Shown: piece by piece, positions 58,233 to 64,000 of the stretch
Position numbering within the stretch: the first letter of the stretch is position 1
Layout: every line of letters begins with the position of its first letter
DNA from: Burkholderia dolosa
Lineage (GTDB): Bacteria > Pseudomonadota > Gammaproteobacteria > Burkholderiales > Burkholderiaceae
NCBI RefSeq assembly: GCF_902499135.1
Contig: NZ_CABVPR010000033.1
Coordinates: forward strand, 1 to 64,000
Length of the DNA: 64,000 bases
Direction of reading: 5' to 3'
Notes under the pieces: generated by a model
Seen by the model: the letters and a program-made list of their open reading frames with translations, nothing else
Database searches by the model: none
Told to the model about the DNA's origin: nothing
Program-made: the position numbers and the translations under genes

Positions 58233-59669
58233 TCAATAGTGCTCGCCGACCCGCACGATCTTCAGCGTATTGGTGCCGCCCGCCTGCCCCATCGGCTCGC
58301 CGACGGTCAGCACGACCATGTCGCCGTGCGCGACGTAGCCGCGCTGGACGATCGTCTCGAGCGCCGCCTGCAGCGCGCTGTCGCGGTCGCTGTTGAAGTC
58401 GATGTGCAGCGGCGTCACGTTGCGGAACAGCGCCATCGCGCGCTCGCTGCCGACCCGCGGCGTCAGCGCGAAGATCGGCACGTGCGTGTAGTGGCGCGAC
58501 ATCCACAGCGCCGTCGCGCCCGATTCGGTCAGCGCGACGATCGCCTTCGCGCCGAGGTGGTAAGCCGTAAACAGCGCGCCCATCGCGATCGACTGGTCGA
58601 TCCGCGTGAACGTGCGGTCGAGGAAATCCTTGTCGAGCTCGATCTCCTCGGACTTCTCGGCTTCGACGCAGACCGCCGCCATCGCCTCGATCGTCTGCAC
58701 CGGATACTTGCCGGCGGCCGTCTCGGCCGACAGCATCACCGCGTCGGTGCCGTCGAGCACCGCGTTCGCGACGTCCGACACTTCCGCGCGCGTCGGCACC
58801 GGCGCGTGGATCATCGATTCCATCATCTGCGTCGCGGTGATCACGAGCTTGTTCGACTCGCGTGCCATCCGGATCATCCGCTTCTGCAGCGCCGGCACGG
58901 CCGCGTTGCCGACTTCGACCGCGAGATCGCCACGCGCGACCATGATCCCGTCGGATGCGTCGAGAATGCTCTGCAGCGCGGGAATCGCCTCCGCGCGCTC
59001 GATCTTCGCGATCATCTTCGGCTTGATGCCGTACGGCGCGCCCGCGATGTTCGCGAGCTGACGCGCCATTTCCATGTCGGTCGCGTTCTTCGGGAACGAC
59101 ACCGCGACGAGATCCGCGCCGAGCGACATCGCGGTGCGGATGTCCTCCATGTCCTTCGCGGTCAGCGCAGGCGCCGACAGGCCGCCGCCCTGCCGGTTGA
59201 TCCCCTTGTTGTTCGACAGCTCGCCGCCCACCTTGACGGTCGTGTGAATCTCGTCGCCGAGCACGCGCTCGACGGTCAGCACGATCAGCCCGTCGTTCAG
59301 CAGCAGCAGGTCGCCCGGCTTCAGGTCGCGCGGCAGCTCCTTGTAGTCGAGGCCGACGCGCTCGTCGTTGCCGAGCTCGCAGCCCGCGTCGAGGATGAAC
59401 GCCTGGCCCGGCGCAAGCATCGTCTTGCCGTTCTCGAACTTGCCGACGCGGATTTTCGGGCCCTGGAGATCGGCCATGATCGCGATCTCGCGGCCGACCT
59501 TGCGGGCGGCCTCGCGCACCATCTCGGCGCGCTGGCGGTGATCATCGGCCGTGCCGTGAGAAAAATTGAGCCGCACGACGTCGAGGCCCGCCTGCATCAT
59601 CTGCAGCAGAATCTCCGGCGAACTGGAGGCCGGGCCGATCGTGGCGACTATCTTGGTGGCGCGCTGCAT
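58233..59669 (-). CDS. pyk: Pyruvate kinase
   Basis: A 478-residue pyruvate kinase, final step of glycolysis. The N-terminal KIVATIGPASSSPEILLQMMQAGLDVVRLNFSHG, the DLQGPKIRVG motif, the active-site AKIERAEAI with catalytic Lys and DGIMVARGDLAVEVG confirm it, and the C-terminal regulatory domain is complete. GAGGAG precedes the ATG at 59669. It follows pgk on the same strand after 284 bases that hold no supported gene. Confidence 0.97.
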   Translation of the reverse strand: MQRATKIVATIGPASSSPEILLQMMQAGLDVVRLNFSHGTADDHRQRAEMVREAARKVGREIAIMADLQGPKIRVGKFENGKTMLAPGQAFILDAGCELGNDERVGLDYKELPRDLKPGDLLLLNDGLIVLTVERVLGDEIHTTVKVGGELSNNKGINRQGGGLSAPALTAKDMEDIRTAMSLGADLVAVSFPKNATDMEMARQLANIAGAPYGIKPKMIAKIERAEAIPALQSILDASDGIMVARGDLAVEVGNAAVPALQKRMIRMARESNKLVITATQMMESMIHAPVPTRAEVSDVANAVLDGTDAVMLSAETAAGKYPVQTIEAMAAVCVEAEKSEEIELDKDFLDRTFTRIDQSIAMGALFTAYHLGAKAIVALTESGATALWMSRHYTHVPIFALTPRVGSERAMALFRNVTPLHIDFNSDRDSALQAALETIVQRGYVAHGDMVVLTVGEPMGQAGGTNTLKIVRVGEHY

Positions 59670-59953
59670 GAAACTCCTCATCTGGATCAAGGTGGATGCG
59701 CTGGGTGAAACGCTGCGAGAGCCGAGAGCGGCAGGCCCAGCGGCGGCCGCTTCGGGGCGCGCGCCGGTGCTGGTGCCCGGCATCGCTTTGTTCTGAATCT
59801 CGTGGTGCTGCATGGCCGCGTCGCCGGCGGCCGCCGGTGCGCGCGGGGCGGTGTTCGCCCGCGCGGGCGCGCGTTTGCGCCTGCCCGCGCCGGCCGCCGG
59901 CTCCGCCTTCGCGGAGCGCGCGGCCTTCGTCACCCCTGCGCGCGCCGCCACGC

Positions 59954-61150
59954 TCAGGCCGCCCGCGTTTCGAGCACTTCCACCGCCGGCAGCTTCTTTC
60001 CTTCGAGGAACTCGAGGAACGCGCCGCCGCCGGTCGAGATGTAGCTGACCTGGTCGTGGATGCCGTACTTCGCGATCGCCGCGAGCGTGTCGCCGCCGCC
60101 GGCGATCGAGAACGCGGACGACTTCGCGATCGCTTCGGCGAGCGTCTTCGTGCCGTTGCCGAACTGGTCGAACTCGAACACGCCGACCGGACCGTTCCAC
60201 ACGATCGTGCCGGCCTTCTCCAGCTGGCTCGCGAGCGCCTTCGCGGTGTCGGGGCCGATGTCGAGGATCATGTCGTCCGCTTCGATGTCGGCGACCTGCT
60301 TCACGGTGGCCGCGGCGGTCGGCGAGAACGCCTTCGCGGTCACGACGTCGGTCGGGATCGGCACCGACGCGCCGCGCTTGCGCGCGTCGTCGATGATCGC
60401 CTTCGCCTCGCCGACGAGATCGGCTTCCGCGAGCGACTTGCCGATCGGCAGACCGGCCGCGAGCATGAACGTGTTCGCGATGCCGCCGCCGACGATCAGC
60501 TGGTCGACCTTCCCCGCGAGCGACTTCAGGATCGTCAGCTTCGTCGACACCTTCGAACCCGCGACGATCGCGACCAGCGGCCGCGCCGGGTTGCCGAGCG
60601 CCTTGCCGAGCGCGTCGAGTTCCGCAGCAAGCAGCGGGCCCGCGCACGCGACGGGCGCATACTTCGCGATCCCGTGCGTCGTCGCTTCCGCGCGGTGCGC
60701 GGTGCCGAACGCGTCGTTCACGTACACGTCGCAGAGCTTCGCCATTTTTTGCGCGAGCTCGTCCGAATTCTTCTTCTCGCCCTTGTTCACGCGGCAGTTC
60801 TCGAGCAGCACGACCTCGCCCGGCGCGACGTTCACGCCGTTCTCGACCCAGTTCGCGACGAGCGGCACGTCGCGGCCGAGCAGTTCGGCAAGGCGCTTCG
60901 CGACCGGCGCGAGCGAGTCTTCCGGCTTGAACTCGCCTTCGGTCGGGCGGCCGAGGTGCGACGTGACCATCACCGCCGCGCCGGCGTCGAGCGCGGCCTT
61001 GATGGCCGGCACGGACGCGCGCACGCGCGTGTCTTCGGTGATGTTGCCGTGATCGTCCTGCGGGACGTTCAGGTCGGCGCGGATGAACACGCGCTTGCCG
61101 GCGAGCTGGCCGGCGGCGATCAGGTCGGTGAGACGCTTGACTTGGCTCAT
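59954..61150 (-). CDS. pgk: Phosphoglycerate kinase
   Basis: A 398-residue kinase that makes ATP from 1,3-bisphosphoglycerate. N-terminal [13 protein letters not shown] with substrate-binding Arg, [16 protein letters not shown], and the C-terminal [13 protein letters not shown] nucleotide motif. Start [11 protein letters not shown] at 61150; the longer frame upstream is not protein-like. Upstream of pyk in the same direction. Confidence 0.97.
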   Translation of the reverse strand: MSQVKRLTDLIAAGQLAGKRVFIRADLNVPQDDHGNITEDTRVRASVPAIKAALDAGAAVMVTSHLGRPTEGEFKPEDSLAPVAKRLAELLGRDVPLVANWVENGVNVAPGEVVLLENCRVNKGEKKNSDELAQKMAKLCDVYVNDAFGTAHRAEATTHGIAKYAPVACAGPLLAAELDALGKALGNPARPLVAIVAGSKVSTKLTILKSLAGKVDQLIVGGGIANTFMLAAGLPIGKSLAEADLVGEAKAIIDDARKRGASVPIPTDVVTAKAFSPTAAATVKQVADIEADDMILDIGPDTAKALASQLEKAGTIVWNGPVGVFEFDQFGNGTKTLAEAIAKSSAFSIAGGGDTLAAIAKYGIHDQVSYISTGGGAFLEFLEGKKLPAVEVLETRAA

Positions 61151-61429
61151 GTTGGACAGATTGAAGTAGTGGATGGGGAAAGGGGTTCGTGCCGACGTGC
61201 GCGGGCTGCCGCGAAAGGGCGCCGGATGCGGCCGTGGCTGGCGGCTGCGCATCGCGCGCACGGGTAAAAATCTTGAACGGGCATTCTAGCCGATCCACCC
61301 GGCAGACTGACCCGTGCGGCGGCGAATTCCGCCTATTTGGGATCGCGCACCGCCCGCGTGCGCATGCTGCAACGCAACGATCAACCGACGCGCGTGCGAA
61401 CGCGCGAAGCGAGCGCGCGACGGCGCCGC

Positions 61430-61753
61430 TCAGACGACGAGCCGCAGCACGGTGAAGACGATCATCCCGACAATGATCGTTCCCAGCATGCTGCGCCGCC
61501 ACAGGAACCAGCCGAGGCCGGCGAGCGCCGCATAGAACGGGTGATTGGACAGCGCGAACGAGATCCCGGCCGGCGTTTCGAGCACGTCGGGCAGCACGAC
61601 GGCGACCAGCGCGGCGGCCGGCGCGTAGCGCAGCGCGCGCTGCGCGCGTTCCGGCAATACCGTGCGTTCGCCGCCGATCAGGAACAGCGCGCGCGTGAGC
61701 GCCGTGACGATCGTCATCCCGACGATGACGATCCAGATCTCCGTCGCGCTCAT
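61430..61753 (-). CDS. azlD: Branched-chain amino acid export subunit AzlD
   Basis: A 107-residue hydrophobic protein of the AzlD family with three to four spans. TALTRALFLIGG and RALRYAPAAALVAVVLPDVL match the family. It overlaps azlC by four bases and lies immediately after it. The pair forms an exporter of branched-chain amino acids or their analogues. Confidence 0.92.
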   Translation of the reverse strand: MSATEIWIVIVGMTIVTALTRALFLIGGERTVLPERAQRALRYAPAAALVAVVLPDVLETPAGISFALSNHPFYAALAGLGWFLWRRSMLGTIIVGMIVFTVLRLVV

Positions 61754-62505
61754 TCGATTTCCTTCTCGTGCACGGTTTCGGTCCGGATGCGCCGCCAGTC
61801 GGCGCGTTCGACGAAGAAGTCGGCCGTGCTGCCGGCCGCGAGCGCGGCGAGCACCGCGAGCGGCAGCGCGAGCCGGTACGGCAGGTCGAACGCGACGAGC
61901 GACACGATGCCCGCGACCGCGACGGCCGCCAGCGTCGAACGGTTCGCGACCGCCGACACCATGATCGGGATCAGCGCGAGCGTGCCGGCCAGCTCCAGCC
62001 CCCAGCTCGCGGGGAAGAAGCTCGCGAGCAGGATGCCGGCGAGCGACGACACCTGCCACGACGCCCAGCTCGCGAGCGCCATTCCCCAGAAGTACGCTTC
62101 CTTGCCCGGCACGCGACCGTACGCGAAGCCCTGCTTCTGGAACAGCAGATAGATCACGTCGCCGTTGAAATAGCCGATCGCCAGGCGCCGCCACAGCGGC
62201 AGGTATGAAAAATGGGGAGCGAGGCCGGCGCTGAAGATCACGAAGCGCATGTTGACCATCGCGGCGGTGAGCAGCACGGTCCAGATCGGCAGCTTCGCGG
62301 CGAGCAGCGGCAGCACCGCGAGCTGCGACGAGCCCGCGTAGACGAACAGCGACATCGCGCTCGCCTGCCCGAGCGTCATCACCGACTTGCTCATCGCGAT
62401 GCCGGTGACGAGACCCCAGGACAGGATCGCCATCAGCGTCGGGGAATAGTCGCGCGCGCCCTGGATCAGCGCGAAGCGGTCGGTGGCGGACAATCGAACG
62501 GGCAT
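61750..62505 (-). CDS. azlC: Branched-chain amino acid export subunit AzlC
   Basis: A 251-residue permease of the AzlC family with about six to eight spans. SLFVYAGSSQLAVLPLLAAKLPIWTVLLTAAMVNMRFVIFSAGLAP is the conserved core. Divergent from ilvE, a branched-chain aminotransferase, which fits a role in export of excess leucine, isoleucine or valine. The 193-base gap to ilvE holds both promoters. Confidence 0.94.
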   Translation of the reverse strand: MPVRLSATDRFALIQGARDYSPTLMAILSWGLVTGIAMSKSVMTLGQASAMSLFVYAGSSQLAVLPLLAAKLPIWTVLLTAAMVNMRFVIFSAGLAPHFSYLPLWRRLAIGYFNGDVIYLLFQKQGFAYGRVPGKEAYFWGMALASWASWQVSSLAGILLASFFPASWGLELAGTLALIPIMVSAVANRSTLAAVAVAGIVSLVAFDLPYRLALPLAVLAALAAGSTADFFVERADWRRIRTETVHEKEIE

Positions 62506-62636
62506 GGGAAGCGGGCCGCGGCGGGCGGTTCGTCGAAGCGCCGGCGCCTCCTGCCGGCACGCTTCGTCGTTATTGGAATCGGTACCGCGCGATTATAGCG
62601 CCGCACCGGCGCCGACCGACCGGAGCGACGGCAAAT

Positions 62637-62654
62637 GACGCTAAAATAAGCGTC
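62637..62654. promoter_or_regulatory. Inverted repeat GACGCT-N6-AGCGTC before ilvE
   Basis: A perfect six-base inverted repeat encloses TAAAATA and lies 45-62 bases before the ilvE ATG. TAAAAT inside it could be the -10 element, so a protein bound there would affect initiation. Weak evidence. Confidence 0.4.
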
Positions 62655-62698
62655 TTTCCGGCTCAACGCTGCATACAACCGCATCCCAGGAGAATCCT

Positions 62699-63622
62699 AT
62701 GTCAATGGCCGACCGCGACGGCAAGATCTGGATGGACGGCAAGCTGATCGACTGGCGCGACGCCACGATCCACGTCCTGACCCATACGCTGCACTACGGC
62801 ATGGGCGTCTTCGAGGGCGTGCGCGCGTACAAGACGGCCGACGGCAGCACCGCGATCTTCCGCCTGCCCGAGCACACCAAACGTCTGCTGAATTCCGCGA
62901 AGATCTTCCAGATGGACGTGCCGTTCGACCAGGAAACGCTCGAGGCCGCGCAACGCGAAGTCGTGCGCGAGAACAAGCTCGAGTCGTGCTACCTGCGCCC
63001 GATCATCTGGGTCGGCTCGGAAAAGCTCGGCGTGTCCGCGAAGGGCAACACGATCCACGTCGCGATCGCCGCATGGCCGTGGGGCGCGTACCTCGGCGAG
63101 GACGGCCTCGCGAAGGGCATCCGCGTGAAGACGTCGTCGTTCACGCGCCACCACGTGAACGTGTCGATGGTCCGCGCGAAGGCGTCGGGCTGGTACGTGA
63201 ACTCGATCCTCGCGAACCAGGAAGCCACCGCCGACGGCTACGACGAGGCGCTGCTGCTCGACGTCGACGGCTACGTGTCGGAAGGCTCCGGCGAGAACTT
63301 CTTCCTCGTGAACCGCGGCAAGCTGTATACGCCCGATCTGTCGTCGTGCCTCGACGGCATCACGCGCGACACGATCATCACGCTCGCGAAGGACGCCGGC
63401 ATCGAGGTCGTCGAGAAGCGCATCACGCGCGACGAGGTCTACACGGCCGACGAGGCGTTCTTCACCGGCACGGCCGCCGAAGTCACGCCGATCCGCGAGC
63501 TCGACAACCGCACGATCGGCAGCGGCGCGCGCGGCCCCGTCACGGAGAAGCTGCAGTCGGCGTTTTTCGATATCGTGTCCGGCAAGAACGCGAAGTACGC
63601 GCACTGGCTGACGAAGATCTGA
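62699..63622 (+). CDS. ilvE: Branched-chain amino acid aminotransferase IlvE
   Basis: A 307-residue class IV PLP enzyme that moves the amino group between glutamate and branched-chain keto acids. The PLP-binding lysine is K161 in VRAKASGWYVNS, and the C-terminal EAFFTGTAAEVTPIRELDNR is the cofactor-contact segment. AGGAG precedes the ATG. It is followed after 48 bases by a small zinc-ribbon gene on the same strand, and is divergent from azlC. Confidence 0.97.
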   Translation: MSMADRDGKIWMDGKLIDWRDATIHVLTHTLHYGMGVFEGVRAYKTADGSTAIFRLPEHTKRLLNSAKIFQMDVPFDQETLEAAQREVVRENKLESCYLRPIIWVGSEKLGVSAKGNTIHVAIAAWPWGAYLGEDGLAKGIRVKTSSFTRHHVNVSMVRAKASGWYVNSILANQEATADGYDEALLLDVDGYVSEGSGENFFLVNRGKLYTPDLSSCLDGITRDTIITLAKDAGIEVVEKRITRDEVYTADEAFFTGTAAEVTPIRELDNRTIGSGARGPVTEKLQSAFFDIVSGKNAKYAHWLTKI

Positions 63623-63670
63623 GCGCGCCGCGCGACCGCCCCCCACAGAAGAGTGACAAGAGAAAGCCTC

Positions 63671-63865
63671 ATGAGTGAAATCAAGGAAATGCCGCTGGTC
63701 GAACTGACGGCCAAGGATCTCCCCGCGTACTGCCCGAACCCCGCGATGACGCGCTGGAACGCGCACCCGCGCGTCTTCATCGACGTGTCGCACGGCGAGT
63801 CGCGCTGCCCGTACTGCGGCACGCGCTACAAGCTGCGCGACGGCGAGGTGGTCAAGGGCCACTGA
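63671..63865 (+). CDS. Small zinc-finger (CHCC) protein
   Basis: A 64-residue protein with the CHCC zinc-ribbon pattern, ending SHGESRCPYCGTRYKL. This domain also occurs in the NDUFS6 subunit of complex I, but the bacterial protein's role is unknown. The start MSEIKEMPL is the conserved one; a GTG at 63653 is in frame. It sits 48 bases after ilvE and likely shares its transcript. Confidence 0.88.
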   Translation: MSEIKEMPLVELTAKDLPAYCPNPAMTRWNAHPRVFIDVSHGESRCPYCGTRYKLRDGEVVKGH

Positions 63866-63870
63866 GCCGC

Positions 63871-63896
63871 ACGGCCGGGCCTGCGGGCCCGGCCGT
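63871..63896 (+). terminator. Hairpin after the zinc-finger gene
   Basis: Perfect 11-base arms ACGGCCGGGCC and GGCCCGGCCGT with a four-base loop, but no T tract follows. It may be a GC-stem terminator or only an mRNA 3' stabiliser. Confidence 0.5.
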
Positions 63897-64000
63897 CGCG
63901 AAGCGGCGCGACCGGACGTCCAGCGCGCCGCCCTTTCCCCGTTCTGACAACCCGAACGCGGCGCCCGCGCGCCGCGTTTCATTACGACATCGGAAGTCGA

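Noticed and set aside
59670-59953. Small gene between pgk and pyk
   Set aside because: The Ala/Arg-rich translations have no start site signal and match no family I know; treated as intergenic.

Overview
The window is very GC-rich, its genes carry G or C at nearly every third codon position, and the gene content is typical of a Burkholderia main chromosome, most like the Burkholderia cepacia complex. The pointers are a kynR-kynBUA cluster, an RND efflux operon closely resembling BpeAB-OprB with its TetR repressor, an HtrA protease beside an OmpR-type two-component system, and the run pgk-pyk-fba-purC-purE-purK-tsaC followed by ilvE. I saw no phage, insertion sequence, CRISPR array, tRNA or rRNA. 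Species-level assignment is inference from gene content only.

Layout. 1-4.9 kb: a DUF72 protein cut by the left edge, msrA, a selenium-binding-protein/methanethiol-oxidase homologue coupled to a small membrane protein, and a flavin reductase. 4.9-8.5 kb: tryptophan to anthranilate (kynR divergent from kynB-kynU-kynA). 9-25 kb: a polyol catabolism region built from two transcription units. The plus-strand unit has an arabitol/mannitol-type dehydrogenase, xylulokinase and a SorC-type regulator. The minus-strand unit has an SDR polyol dehydrogenase, a PfkB kinase, a GatZ/KbaZ-family protein, an ABC sugar transporter and a HAD phosphatase. A module of MFS transporter, serine hydrolase and LysR regulator sits between them. 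The two polyol promoters share a 33-bp element (27 of 33 identical), which suggests one regulator controls both. 25-28 kb: zur-znuA-znuC-znuB zinc uptake. 28.7-30.6 kb: glutathione-dependent formaldehyde oxidation (frmA/adhC and S-formylglutathione hydrolase). 30.66-31.0 kb: a tandem array of about seven 49-bp hairpin units. 31.2-34.5 kb: a second xylulokinase and an NCS2 purine permease.

34.8-41.9 kb: RND efflux operon (adaptor, pump, outer membrane factor) divergent from its TetR repressor, with an AcrR-like palindrome between them. 42-44.8 kb: a GlxA-type AraC regulator and three small proteins (CoxG-like, DUF427, secreted). 44.9-48.6 kb: HtrA/DegP protease and an EsaSR-like two-component system; four phased CTTAA repeats lie before htrA. 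48.8-52.7 kb: PBP4-type carboxypeptidase, a di-iron hydroxylase and a GDSL lipoprotein. 52.9-61.2 kb: tRNA threonylcarbamoylation, purine synthesis and lower glycolysis, all on the minus strand. 61.4-63.9 kb: AzlCD branched-chain amino acid exporter, ilvE, and a zinc-ribbon protein.

Most genes are ordinary housekeeping or catabolic genes. The signals that gene names do not explain are regulatory DNA: the 49-bp hairpin array before frmA, the shared polyol operator, and the CTTAA array before htrA.
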